Assembly: GCA_039000515.1 (NCBI GenBank)
Contig: JBCFYV010000100.1
Location: 28,570,421-28,634,420 of the forward strand
DNA: 64,000 nucleotides
DNA from: Timema cristinae
Lineage: Eukaryota; Arthropoda; Insecta; Phasmatodea; Timematidae
Direction: 5' to 3'
In this document: piece after piece, positions 1 through 10,843 of the stretch
Layout: the number at the start of each line of letters is the position of its first letter
Position numbering within the stretch: the stretch's first letter is position 1
Translations under genes and position numbers: made by a program
Notes under the pieces: model-generated
Databases searched by the model: none
The model's input: only the letters and a program-made list of their open reading frames with translations
Told to the model about the DNA's origin: nothing

Positions 1-1704
1 GCCAATAGTTTCTGAGCTATATGCATATATATAAATATTATTCAGGACTTTGAAATGTGAAATGTATTGTTATGCTCTTAAGAGAGCAGACTTCTTCGAA
101 CGTCTTTTTCAACTATATTTTACAGTCTCATTATGCGTATTTATCAGATAATTTAACAAAGCTGACTTGAATGATTGAAATGTTTAGAAAACAAATTGTT
201 TTCAAACCATTAAAATTCATTGGCTCACCTTACCTTCGTTACCTTTGAGTTAAATGAATCCTGAACACACTATATGTTTTTTACGTTACTCGTACGATAA
301 GTGAACGTTACATTACGTTAACTTTAAGTTGATAATGCTTCCATATTTCTCCTTACTAGGATAGCTTGTGGAAATACCCCTTTGATTTAATTGTCTTACA
401 CAATAATTGCTTCTTTAGTTGTTTTAAAGAGATTTTCATAAGGATTTCGCCTTCATCTCTTTGTAGCCTTAGTGAGGAGCTCCTACCAAATTATCTCTCA
501 AATCACTACGAATGCTGAGGGGGAAACCAAGAGAAACTTAAATAGGGATTCGGGGCAGAGCTGAAAACTTCATTAAAGTAATGATAAAATCAATAATTTG
601 GTCTCGAAAGTAAATTAAATAAAGCGTAGACATTACCCGTAGATAGAGTCTTTTAAGTAGTTTAATTCATAAAGTTGCACTTTTAAAAATAAATGAAATG
701 TTTTTAGAAACCATAATTATTTAACAATTAAGGAAATTGATATGAAATGGGATTGTGTAGGTATACGTAACTATATGCTAAAATTTCCACAAGAAATAAC
801 TTAGTATAGAGAATATACAATTTATAGATAGATACTAATAACTAAACGACAGTTAACACATTAGAAAAGGAAACAATTCTACTAATTTAATAAGGTTTGG
901 GGAGTTATTTTGTAGTTTTAGATTCGTAACTGATAATTAAATGTCTCCGAAAATAATGTAAATTTGGGGTAACAGCTCTGATATAGAAATTCATAGGCCA
1001 ATAGTAATTATTATCATAAAGTAAACAATTTTTTTCAATAAAATCAATTAATTTTTTAACATACATTATTTTCACTTAATCTATTTAATATATAAATATC
1101 TGAAATTATGCTCTTTTATTTGAATACACATTTTATTTTAAACATATGATTAATTGATATTAATTTATTCATAGCATAGTTTCCTTTAGATGATTATGCT
1201 AGTGATACTGTGAACAGCAGACCTCGCTGCCTCTTTGTTACTATCGTGTATACAGTATTGGATTTAAAGTTAAAATATTTTCTAAAGTTTTCTTGTAAAT
1301 TTGAATTAATTCTCTTTCTTTGGTGATCAGGTTAGACAGAAAACAATTTAAACTGTATTCAATAGTAAATTATAGTCGTACATATAAATTAATCTTGATT
1401 CACCTGGCTAAGAAACCAGTCTCTCAATGTTTGTCAAAAATTAAAAAAATTCGCTCTAGTTAATCTAATATACAACATATATATATATTATTGTTTATCA
1501 ATTAATTTTAAAATTTGGGAGTGACAATTAATTATTGTAGACTCCGTTTATCCTGAAAGGTAGCAGTCTTACCTTTACCGATAGCAATATGGCTCTATCT
1601 TACCAGCTAAGTCATAGTAGAGCAAAGAAAAGGTAACTTTGCTATATTTCATGGTAAAAGGATTGTATATATTTTGTAACATCCAGTAAATTTATCATTT
1701 GTAT
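1..1704. other. AT-rich stretch with no supported gene
   Basis: I see no open frame, transposon terminus or tandem array that I can defend. Only short AT-rich runs occur, for example an (AT) run near 1481. Confidence 0.5.
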
Positions 1705-1721
1705 TTAATATTTAACAACCC
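1705..1721. repeat. Left target-site duplication of the SINE
   Basis: TTAATATTTAACAACCC is identical to 1976-1992. The last C may be shared with the first base of the SINE. Confidence 0.9.
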
Positions 1722-1975
1722 GCCTCGCTGGCGTAGTTGGCTAACGCGCTTGTCGTGTTGAGCTCGACTGCTGAGGACGGGGTTCGAATCTCGGTCGGGT
1801 GAACTGGGGGTGGTTTTTCCTAAATGGTTTTCCACTCTCCCTCCACGCAAATGCGGGTTCACTTCCTCTAATTCAACCTTCCCAATTCCTAATCCATTAG
1901 CGTAATTAGTACTTAAAGCGTATAAACCGAACGGGTAGTAAGACGCGGTACTAATTATTATTATTATTATTATTA
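1722..1975 (+). mobile_element. Full-length tRNA-derived SINE, family A
   Basis: The head carries RNA polymerase III promoter boxes: A box TGGCGTAGTTGG at 1729-1740 and B box GGTTCGAATCT at 1781-1791. A body follows, shared by all family A copies (TGGTTTTCCACTCTCCCTCC, then ACGCAAATGCGGGTTCAC). The 3' end AGACGCGGTACTAA runs into an (ATT)n tail. A perfect 17-bp direct repeat, TTAATATTTAACAACCC, flanks it at 1705-1721 and 1976-1992. This is a hallmark of LINE-mediated insertion and shows the copy is young. It encodes no protein and would depend on a partner LINE. Confidence 0.93.
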
Positions 1976-1992
1976 TTAATATTTAACAACCC
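1976..1992. repeat. Right target-site duplication of the SINE
   Basis: This is an exact copy of 1705-1721, directly after the (ATT)n tail. Confidence 0.9.
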
Positions 1993-2153
1993 AAAATGAC
2001 TTCTTAGTAAAATATCAACCACTTAATGAATGCACCATAGTAATAAATGTTCTTCTAAGTTAAATAGTGTTTGCGACACTTTACCTCCATCCAGCAATTG
2101 GATTATTAACTCATTTGTTACTCCGACACATGCGCTACTTTCCATTTTCAAAG

Positions 2154-2242
2154 ACACGCAACGATGGGCACGTGGAGAAAGTCTTGCTTTGTGTGGTTTG
2201 AAGATGACGGGGAGAACGAGTTTCGTATCTTAACCAGGTCAC
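2154..2242 (+). other. Possible internal coding exon, unidentified
   Basis: An open phase follows a pyrimidine-rich acceptor (CTACTTTCCATTTTCAAAG) and ends at a good donor (GTCAC/GTAAGA). After one leading base it reads 29 codons, including TMGTWRKSCFVWFEDDGENE, and ends with one base of the next codon. The peptide is mixed and acidic, unlike the low-complexity translations nearby. I do not recognise a family and see no adjoining exon with matching phase. A chance reading remains quite possible. Confidence 0.25.
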
Positions 2243-3300
2243 GTAAGATATAATTGTTTATAGTTCTCTACAAAAAACGATGGTGCAATTTATCTAAATT
2301 ATATCTTAGTTATCTTTATCACATTATTTAAATATTCGGTTAGCCCAGGCGGGTAGAAATATGTATATCACGGGTACATTTTCAAGAGAGTAATATTTTA
2401 ATATTTACATTTATATAGGATTAAGCTAATACAAATTTAGGTTGTAAAGTTGCCTTATAGATTAATAGCATAGTATCAATGCCTGAATAAAAATATTACT
2501 CCTTTTATTATTACTAAAAATTTCCTATGGATTTTTAATATATTATACTAAAGGCGTCATATGTTTATTGGTGGCATAGGAATAAGGGTAGACCAGCATG
2601 GTGACAATATTTTAAGGGAAACCTACCCCCGAAACATCCCACTCCACCCATAAAACCAGTTTCCCCTATGCAATACCAAAATACCACATATGGATTGAAT
2701 AGGATGTTTTAACCACTTTTTTTTTTGCCGAAGTTGGTCGTCCTGAAAAGTTGGCACAGAGCTTTACCACTTAGTATTGAAATTAGGGACTTGTTTAAAT
2801 ACCACGATTATAAAAAAAAATTATATTTACGTAACATCAATGAGTGAATGTATAATGTGTTTAGTTTATAAATTAAAATGTTTAAATATTTTACATAACT
2901 TTGAAAATAATGTATAATTGTTATGCACATTTTAGTTCATATAAGTAAACTAGTAAAATGTGTTGGCATATTTAGAACATATGTAATAATTACGCAAAAA
3001 GTAAAAATCTAGATGATATTAAAAACTCTGTTTGAATCTTAAAAAATAGTATAACAACAGCATTACTTTGATGTTTACAGTTTTAATATGTTTATTTTTG
3101 TTCATAAGACAATAGATTTTTGTTACTGGATTGCTTCGTAAAGAAATGATAAAGCAGTTTGTTTCATTTAAATATGAATATGATTTGTATTAGCTCTATG
3201 CTCAAAGAATACTAGTTGAAAGTTAAAATAATAGTTCTACTTTGTCGAAAGCTGCTTTATTATGAAGATTATATTTTGTTCTCCTAAATAAAGTATAAGG
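2243..3300. other. AT-rich stretch with no supported gene
   Basis: I see no element termini, tandem repeats or convincing open frames here. Confidence 0.5.
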
Positions 3301-3895
3301 CAGAGCCCTGATTTTATGGTGAATAAAAAAGCCCAAATTCGTTTTTAAGTTTCCCAAAAGCGGTGAATAAGCGGTGAATTACAAAAATCCTATTTTTGCG
3401 ACGAAATTATCGAATTAAGACAAAAGCGTTAAAAAAGTGGTTTTTACCAAACTATCGTGATTAAGGTGAGTTTGTTGGGTTAAAACTAGACTTCCAGGAC
3501 AATGTTTGAAACAGGTAAACTAAACATATTGAAGTGAAGACCAAAAATTACATTTTGTTTGGACAAAACGGTAAAAAACACTAGTCCGCAAAAAAATGTG
3601 CTGTCAACTTATTAAAAAAAGTAAGATTTAGCGGCAGCTGGTCCAGGAAAAGTATGTACAAGTCACAAAGATAAAATATTAGCGCGAATGCCGAAAATCG
3701 CGACTAAATCGCGATTATCGCGGACATCGTTTAAAATCGCGAATATCGCGCTAAAAACGCCGATTTCGCGAATCATCGCGACAATTCTGAGCATATATTT
3801 TCAATCAGGGTAACCTGAAATGTGAACATCTGAAAGAAAAAATGCCATATCTAACATTCGCGAATTATCGCGATCTCCACAAACGCAGGGCTCTG
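3301..3895. mobile_element. Non-autonomous hAT-like DNA transposon with CG-rich interior
   Basis: The left end CAGAGCCCTG (3301-3310) matches the inverted right end (3886-3895) perfectly, and similarity continues inward (TTTATGGTGA against TTTGTGGAGA). CAG-type termini are typical of the hAT superfamily. The right half is packed with TCGCGA, ATCGCG and TTCGCG motifs (3680-3780 and 3858-3874), striking in AT-rich surroundings. No transposase reading frame is visible. The expected 8-bp target duplication is not convincing (GTATAAGG against AGAATAGG). Confidence 0.6.
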
Positions 3896-5649
3896 AGAAT
3901 AGGCTAGAATAAGAAACCTTTGAACGTCAGTATTACTTGATATTATATCAGAAATGTAGTTTAATGCGTTTGCTTTTTCAATATCGTATGAACCAAAAAT
4001 CATGTTTAGTATCTCAAAGTAAATGGTTTAAAGACAAATTCAATACATGTGGCTATACTTAGTATTATATAAATTGTATGGCTTTGCTTAAAGCTATATA
4101 GAACTATGGACTTTATTAATCAGTGTAACAATGTTCATTACATCTGATAGAATAGATTGCATTTAGACAGGTAAAACTTAGAGAGGAAATAGATAATAGA
4201 TTACAGGAAAATGGGGTAATAAATACACTGTATTCCGTAAATATAGTTAAGCTATGTTCTGTTGAAGTTGGTGGTCTTGTGAAATTTCTCTCTTGTACTA
4301 AAGGTTTTAATTTATCCTCGGGGAAAGATTTCAATATGAAAAAAAATACCAGATGAATTAAGAAAGTTGATCATAGCAGTCCCCACTCAGCTCCTGGCTT
4401 GTTTGTGTGTGCGCGCGTGAGGTAGGTTTAGGATTAAATGGTAAAAAAAACAACACATATTATATGTCAGAAATGTGTGCAGTACATTAACATTATAAAA
4501 TGGTCAAAAACAGCCTTTTCATTTATAGTTTTTATCAAAATATAATTTAATGTTTCAACAATTTTCAGTATTAGGAGAAAATCTCATTTAATGTTTAATA
4601 ATAAATTATCCACGCGCAATAGTTTCCGTGTAAACTTACTATTTCTAGCCGACTGTATCACAGAGTTGATTGGCATGTGATGCACGCTCTTAAACAGTAA
4701 ATATATCTTGTTAATAATGTTGAATACCTTTGTAAAATAATAAGCTTCCAAATGACGATTTTTAAGATTTTAGGCTTGTAATATAATATGTTACAGTAAA
4801 TAAATCTATCTGTGCATTTATTTTCTCCTTCGTATTTATATAAACTCCTAGCCTTCTAGTTTTTTTACCTAACCGAACCTATATAGTCTCACAGTAAAGG
4901 CGTCAGGCTTTACATATAAGTAAAATTACATAATAAAATGTAAAATAGGTGCACAACTTAAAGATTTTCCTAATTTCAGATAACAAGTTTAATATTTATT
5001 GATTTTTGGATTTAAATATACCTTCCCTATTTATCAAACAGTCTATGACATCAAGCAAGAGTATATATATTTTTTAATATACCCAAGATGTATAGCATGA
5101 GGTTCCACTAATCACAAGAAGCAAGTTTTAGTTGTGTATGCCTCTTAGTTTTGGAGTTACCCCACACCAGTAGTCACGTGGTTTAAGGCATTAAGATCAC
5201 ACGTGATGTAAAAGTAAAATAAAATACACTAGAGGTGAACACACCCTAAGATTTCCTCGAGTACTCCCCTTTACCTAGTTTCAGTTTGCCATTTTATTTG
5301 TTTTAGAGATTCTCACCCCATTGGTAGCACAGGCTAAAATATGAGTCTTAAAATGTGTACTAGGCCTAGTTAAAAGCTACCAGTGTTCACAATCTCACGT
5401 TTCCTTAACTGCATTAACAACATTTTCACTTTCTTAGTTTTGTTTTGAAGCTATCCATCCAAATTGTTACATAGTTTAAAGCGTTTAATTTATAATTTTG
5501 TAGCATATGCGAGTAAATCCTCACTAAACAAATATTATATTAGCTTTGGCTATTTGATTCTTATATATGCAAAAGTTAAAAAAAAGCCAAGATGCACAAA
5601 CTAAGGTTTATAAAATTATTACATAGGTCTACATTTTATTCTATTTTTA
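3896..5649. other. AT-rich stretch with no supported gene
   Basis: There is a GTGTGTGCGCGCG run near 4404-4417 and nothing else with clear structure. The 72-codon frame on the minus strand at 4116-4334 has no family features and is probably chance. Confidence 0.45.
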
Positions 5650-5848
5650 CCACAGCGTCTTACTACCCGTTCAAGGTATACGCTTATGTACTAATTACAC
5701 TAATAATTTTAATGATTAGGAAGGTTATATTTATATGAAGTGTACCTGCATTTTCATGGAGGGAGCGTGGAAAACCATTTTGTTAAAAAAACTCAGTACA
5801 CCCGAACGGGATTCTAACTTCTACCTCTCCGTCATCGGCAGTCTAGTC
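5650..5848 (-). mobile_element. SINE family A, 3' and middle part, interrupted at 5849
   Basis: Reverse-strand family A copy starting with the 3' terminal motif (CACAGCGTCTTACTACCCGTTC on the plus strand). It runs through the conserved body to GTCATCGGCAGTCTAGTC, where a hAT element has inserted. The remaining 5' part resumes at 7916. Confidence 0.85.
5841..5848. repeat. 8-bp target duplication of nested hAT, left
   Basis: GTCTAGTC is identical to 7916-7923. Eight bases is the diagnostic length for hAT insertions. Confidence 0.88.
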
Positions 5849-7915
5849 CAGAGGTCTCCAAACTTTTTGCTATGCGGGCTACATAATATATTTTACACAT
5901 TTTTTCGGGTCAAAGTAACGTTCACCTATTCTTCAAGTAGCATTATTTATTCCCTGAATACCTTGACATGCGCAAATAGATCATAAATATAATTTGTTTC
6001 AACATGCAAATTTAGATTCAAGTCATATGGCCTGTCACGTCTATAAAAAAATCCGCTTTCCAAAGCCAGTCAGTGTTTAATAAAAGGAATTGACGTTTAT
6101 TCTTCTATGTGAGAAATGAATCAATTTATATGAAATAAATTATATTTATAATAATTAGTCAATATAATTACTGTTTTTAAAATTAGGTAACATCTTTAGG
6201 AACTTTCCTTTGATAACCCTCTGCCGGGAGACGTGGACCTACCTAAAAATCGTCACAGACAAGCCGTTATGTTGTCGGTATAAAGAATGTCGTCTGCGAC
6301 TGAAAATGGGGGTTTGCAATTCCGACAGAAATCTCGCTTGGTGTCATGGAGGGAAGCACTCTGGCTTGATGTCATGGGGGTAAGCACTCTGGCTTGGTGT
6401 CATGGAGGGAAGCACTCTGGCTTGATGTCATGGAGGGAAGCACTCTGGCTTGGTGTCATGGAGGGAAGCACTCTGGCTTGGTGTCATGGGGGGAAGCACT
6501 CTGGCTTGGTGTCATGGGGGGAAGCACTCTGGCTTGGTGTCATGGGGGAAGCACTCTGGCTTGGTGTCATGGAGGGAAGCACTCTGGCTTGGTGTCATGG
6601 GGGAAGCACTCTGGCTTGGTGTCATGGAGGGAAGCACTCTGGCTTGATGTCATGGAGGGAAGCACTCTGGCTTGGTGTCATGGGGGAAGCACTCTGGCTT
6701 GATGTCATGGAGGGAAGCACTCTGGCTTGGTGTCATGGGGGAAGCACTCTGGCTTGATGTCATGGAGGGAAGCACTCTGGCTTGGTGTCGTGGGGGAAGC
6801 ACTCTGGCTTGGTGTCATGGGGGAAGCACTCTGGCTTGGTGTCCATGGGGGGAGCACTCTGGCTTGGTGTCATGGGGGAAGCACTCTGGCTTGATGTCAT
6901 GGAGGCAAGCACTCTGGCTTGATGTCATGGAGGGAAGCACTCTGGCTTGATGTCATGGGGGTAAGCACTCTGGCTTGGTGTCATGGAGGGAAGCACTCTG
7001 GCTTGGTGTCATGGGGGGAAGCACTCTGGCTTGGTGTCATGGGGGAAGCACTCTGGCTTGGTGTCATGGGGGGGGGAAGCACTCTGACTTGGTGTCATGG
7101 GGGGAAGCACTCTGACTTGGTGTCATGGGGGGAAGCACTCTGACTTGGTGTCATGGGGGGAAGCACTCTGGCTTGGTGTCATGGAGGGAAGCACTCTGGC
7201 TTGGTTGTCATGGAGGGAAGCACTCTGGCTTGGTGTCATGGGGGGAAGCACTCTGGCTTGGTGTCATGGAGGGAAGCACTCTGGCTTGATGTCATGGGGG
7301 GGAAGCACTCTGGCTTGATGTCATGGAGGGAAGCACTCTGGCTTGATGTCATGGGGGTAAGCACTCTGGCTTGGTGTCATGGAGGGAAGCACTCTGGCTT
7401 GGTGTCATGGGGGGGAAGCACTCTGGCTTGGTGTCATGGGGGAAGCACTCTGGCTTGGTGTCATGGGGGGAAGCACTCTGGCTTGGTGTCATGAGGGGAG
7501 CACTCTGGCTTGATGTCATGGGGGGAAGCACTCTGGCTTGGTGTCATGGAGGGAAGCACTCTGGCTTGATGTCATGGAGGGAAGCACTCTGGCTTGGTGT
7601 CATGGGGGGAAGCACTCTGGCTTGGTGTCATGGGGGGAAGCACTCTGGATTGATGTCATGGGGGGAAGCACTCTGGCTTGGTGTCATGAGGGGAAGCACT
7701 CTGGCTTGGTGTCATGAGGGGAGCACTCTGGCTTGGTGTCATGGGGGAAGCACACGTGTGGACAGAAACTGGACATTTGACATATGTCAACTGTGTGGTT
7801 AGTAAATAATGAAGAGAAACAATTAATTTGTTTTTTGAAAAAATCTCGGAATGGGCCAGATATAATCTTGTAGTGGGCGGTATGTAGCCCATGGGCCGTA
7901 GTTTGGAGATCCCTG
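5849..7915. mobile_element. Non-autonomous hAT transposon nested in a SINE
   Basis: The left terminus CAGAGGTCTCCAAAC (5849-5863) and the inverted right terminus CAGGGATCTCCAAAC (7901-7915) match at 13 of 15 positions and follow the classic CAGGGGTC-type hAT/Charlie terminus. A perfect 8-bp duplication GTCTAGTC flanks it. Subterminal sequence also agrees (ATGCGGGCTACATA against ATGGGCTACATA). About 1.4 kb of the 2.07-kb element is a 28-bp minisatellite. No transposase is left. It splits a family A SINE, so it is younger than that SINE. Confidence 0.88.
6337..7752. repeat. 28-bp minisatellite, about 50 copies, inside the hAT element
   Basis: The unit is close to GAAGCACTCTGGCTTGGTGT followed by CATGGAGG. 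Copies differ mainly at three places: the length of the G run after CATG, GG or GA after CTT, and GGAGG or GGGGG. Because 28 is not a multiple of 3, all three forward frames stay open and give a repeating 28-residue peptide. Those frames should not be read as genes. Adjacent copies share variants, which fits replication slippage or unequal exchange. Confidence 0.97.
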
Positions 7916-7923
7916 GTCTAGTC
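7916..7923. repeat. 8-bp target duplication of nested hAT, right
   Basis: GTCTAGTC is identical to 5841-5848. Confidence 0.88.
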
Positions 7924-7974
7924 TAACATGAGAGTAGCGCGTTAGACCGTGTGGCTACCAAAGCGGGTTCTAGG
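7916..7974 (-). mobile_element. SINE family A, 5' part beyond the nested hAT
   Basis: The sequence resumes with the duplicated GTCTAGTC and runs to the tRNA-like 5' end (GTGTGGCTACCAAAGCGGGTTCT on the plus strand). Together with 5650-5848 it rebuilds one SINE. Confidence 0.82.
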
Positions 7975-8418
7975 TAATTTGATTCTGGAGTAATCTGCAC
8001 TAATAATTTGTCAAGCCATCTTTTGATTATGGATTTCCCCACATATGTGGTCTCGTGTTCTAACATGTTAGGCTTACAATATATGTAAATTGAAAGTAAA
8101 TACGTTTGAGATGATGATTAAAAAATAAAATAAGTTCTAGAAGAACATAATAATGTTTTCCTGAATATATAAAATAGTGGTTTCAGGGTATAAATAGATC
8201 TAAAAAGAAAATTCCGGAAACACGTTAATGGTTGTAATAGCATATTTGTCATACTAATATATATTAAACGAAATAGGAATATGAGAATTCAATAAAAATT
8301 TAATAACCTTTTGTTTTAAAGCAATTATTCACTGCACTTATGTTAACATAAATACAAACAGTTAGTGTAAAGATTATTAATAGGGCCAAAATAAAACAAA
8401 TTATGAACGCATGTCTAA
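7975..8418. other. AT-rich stretch with no supported gene
   Basis: I see no defendable feature between the interrupted SINE and the Harbinger-like element. Confidence 0.45.
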
Positions 8419-9892
8419 AGCGGGCCTTACACGATCAATAATATTGACAATATCAGTATTGACAATACAGCCGTCAATCCTCGTGCCAACCAGTCTCAAA
8501 CTTATCCTACTTACACGATCAATATTATTGACAATACTTTTGTCAATAAATTTGCACAGTCTTTATGCGTACGAGCAGGTGGAATCTGTGTCGTTTTATT
8601 CTGTTGTTTCTGAGTTTTGTCCTTCCAAAACATGGATAGCCACACAAAAGGTTGCATAGCTATTATTTTGGCGCTTGGAACTACTCGTTGAGTGAAACGC
8701 AAAAGCTGGATGTAGGGATGTTTGAAAAAAAGAGAAGAATATTCTCATCTAGTTTTTGTTACGTACCTGCTTACTTTCACTACAAAATCGAAGGATACCA
8801 ATATATTGGCTGGTTGTAATTCCTCCCTACATAGGTACAGCAATGCGCCAGTTTAATGGCTCTCTTCACTTTGTAATTGAAAGTGAGCAGGTGGTACATA
8901 CTTGGTACGTAGGTAATAAAATGAAATAAATAAGGAGATGCATTAACTGCTAGAAAAATAAGTACGTATATTGAATATAACAGACAGTACAAAGTAAACA
9001 TTTGTCCCAAAAATTTAAATAACTTACACATTAAAAAACTGAAGTTAATGAAAAAACGTGAGCAAATACTTCAGAACCGCCAACACTCCCCCTTTAAAGT
9101 TCTGAAAAAGTGAGAAGCCCTCTGTCGTCACAGGTGGGGAAGAAGTACTGTAGTAGAATGTCGAGAATGAGGAGGAACTAGTACTCGGCGAATTATCTGA
9201 GCTTCTTGGAGGTTCATGTTCCATATTTATTTTAACGAAGTCACGATGAAGAGTCCCCAAGCTTGTCTCAAAAAGGATGTCATTTATTGCTTTCTCTGCG
9301 AAAGCTCTTTGTCTGGACTCTTTAGTCAGCAATTTTTCTCCCCAAACTTTAGCAATAGTCAGAATGTTGCTGTCAGGGTTCGATGAGGTTTCCAAAAGGG
9401 TACATGCTTTTTGTAAAAGCTAGTTTTGCTTCGAGATTGGACTTTGTATTCTTATTGTTTTTTTTTTGTTTCGGGGAGTTTGAAGAGGTGATGGTGGGGG
9501 AAGCATTGAAGATGTTAAAGCTATGGAATTAGCAGAAGTCTGCTGAGTGCGTCCACCTATTTCTTGACTCTGTGTACCATCCTCTTCCAACAATATCTTC
9601 ATCGTTCCCAAGGACTAAATCGTCTGTAATGGGGTCGGTCATTGTTACCTTCACAGGAGTGAGAGGACTGAACTGAGTATTGATGGAAATATTGACGCTC
9701 GCCCCTATACGGTCAATAATACCGACAATATCCCCTCCACTTTCCAGTATTGATGCCCGAAAAACAGAAAATCCGGATTTGCTTCAATACTCCATCAATA
9801 TCGACCGTCAATCAAGTTTTTCACTTTACACGGTCAATATTATTGACAATATGAGCAGGCATTGTCAATATTATTGATCGTGTAAGGCCCGC
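8419..9892 (-). mobile_element. PIF/Harbinger-like DNA transposon with perfect 33-bp inverted termini
   Basis: The first 33 bases (AGCGGGCCTTACACGATCAA, then TAATATTGACAAT) are the exact reverse complement of 9860-9892. Further copies of the inner motif (TACACGRTCAATATTATTGA) occur at 8512-8535 and 9825-9849, and shorter TATTGAC motifs fill both subterminal zones. A minus-strand reading resembles the MADF/BESS-type accessory protein of Harbinger elements. No transposase is evident, and the 3-bp target duplication expected of this group is not seen, so the superfamily is inferred. Confidence 0.75.
9045..9611 (-). pseudogene. Decayed MADF/BESS-like accessory gene of the transposon
   Basis: Two minus-strand pieces in different frames, 9611-9420 (63 codons) and 9395-9045 (116 codons), seem to be parts of one gene. 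The second contains AEKAINDILFETSLGTLHRD. This resembles the BESS-type C-terminal helix found in arthropod MADF-domain proteins and in the DNA-binding partner proteins of PIF/Harbinger transposons. Ser/Thr/Pro-rich segments lie on both sides, as is common between MADF and BESS regions. The N-terminal MADF part is not recognisable. The frame break between the pieces and the lack of a clear start suggest it is dead. Such proteins normally bind DNA and help the transposase enter the nucleus; that role is family knowledge, not seen here. Confidence 0.5.
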
Positions 9893-9944
9893 TGAGAAGT
9901 AATGGTTATCCACAGGATTAATTCTGATTGCTAAATTCATTTCA

Positions 9945-10185
9945 ATAAGGTAAAAGATGACTTCCTGCACATGGGAATTGAACTATAGACCCATGGTTTT
10001 CCATGCAAATGCTCTACTACTGATCCATCCTTGCTCCTCTTTTACAGTGGTGAAAATTGGCCCTGGGTACGAGGAGAACTAAAATGGTTAAGTGATAGGG
10101 TATTGTCAAACACAACTAAAGATCCCGCGTTCGATTCCCAAGTATAGGTTGTCATTTATCACTCAACTGAATGAAGAAGATAAAC
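9945..10185. mobile_element. SINE family E: two divergent tRNA-like modules
   Basis: A minus-strand tRNA-like module (9960-10030; B box GTTCAATTCCC, A box GATCAGTAGTAGAGC) is followed about 45 bp later by a plus-strand module (10076-10150; B box GTTCGATTCCC). The outer flanks are mirror-like: AAAGATGAC on the left, GTTGTCATTTATCACT on the right. A second locus with the same arrangement lies at 46015-46240, so this seems to be one composite repeat. Confidence 0.6.
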
Positions 10186-10200
10186 TGTTCTAACAAATTT

Positions 10201-10204
<4 letters not shown>

Positions 10205-10257
<53 letters not shown>
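10205..10257. repeat. (TA)n microsatellite
   Basis: An uninterrupted alternating TA run of about 53 bp. Confidence 0.97.
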
Positions 10258-10260
<3 letters not shown>

Positions 10261-10364
10261 GTGTTTATGGTTTTATGTGAAAAATAGTGGTTTTATAAAG
10301 TTGAAACAGCACTTATGCCTAAATTTACTACCAAATGATATAGTTATAGCTAATAAAATTAAAA

Positions 10365-10709
10365 CCCAACTAAATATTCGAAAGGACTAAATACATGCAA
10401 AGTTTGGTGATATTACTTAATTAATTACCTTTTCCCAACTAAATATTCGAAAGGACTAAATACATGCAAAGTTTGGTGATATTACTTAATTAATTACCTT
10501 TTCCCAACTAAATATTCGAAAGGACTAAATACATGCAAAGTTTGGTGATATTACTTAATTAATTACCTTTTCCCAACTAAATATTCGAAAGGACTAAATA
10601 CATGCAAAGTTTGGTGATATTACTTAATTAATTACCTTTTCCCAACTAAATATTCGAAAGGACTAAATACATGCAAAGTTTGGTGATATTACTTAATTAA
10701 TTACCTTTT
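10365..10709. repeat. 69-bp tandem repeat, five copies with no visible differences
   Basis: Copies begin at 10365, 10434, 10503, 10572 and 10641 with CCCAACTAAATATTCGAAAG and end with AATTACCTTTT. I see no differences between copies, so the expansion or homogenisation is recent. The unit has no open frame across it. Confidence 0.97.
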
Positions 10710-10781
10710 AAATAAAATGTTTAACATTTTACTTTAACTCCTTTTTTTTATGCAACTTATGAAGTTGAACCATTCTTACAG

Positions 10782-10843
10782 ACTAAAACATCGCCCCCAC
10801 ACAGATCAGATGTTTACGATAGTCCATCTCGAAAAAAAACTTT
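10782..10843 (+). other. Possible exon, unidentified
   Basis: An acceptor (GAACCATTCTTACAG) precedes an open stretch reading TKTSPPHRSDVYDSPSRKKT, ending at a candidate donor (CTTT/GTAAAT). It ends with two bases of a codon and does not join the next candidate exon (11308) in that exon's preferred frame. No family is recognised. It is recorded because the composition is unlike the surrounding AT-rich DNA. Confidence 0.2.

Noticed and set aside
6337..7752. CRISPR array
   Set aside because: Units abut with no unique spacers, and the setting is eukaryotic. The same applies to 23913-24435.
6287..7802. Overlapping repeat-peptide frames of up to 156 codons (both strands)
   Set aside because: They are products of the 28-bp minisatellite; every frame is open because the unit has no stop and shifts phase each copy.
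8780..9031. 83-codon minus-strand frame inside the Harbinger-like element
   Set aside because: It has no recognisable transposase or MADF motif; hydrophobic runs suggest chance.
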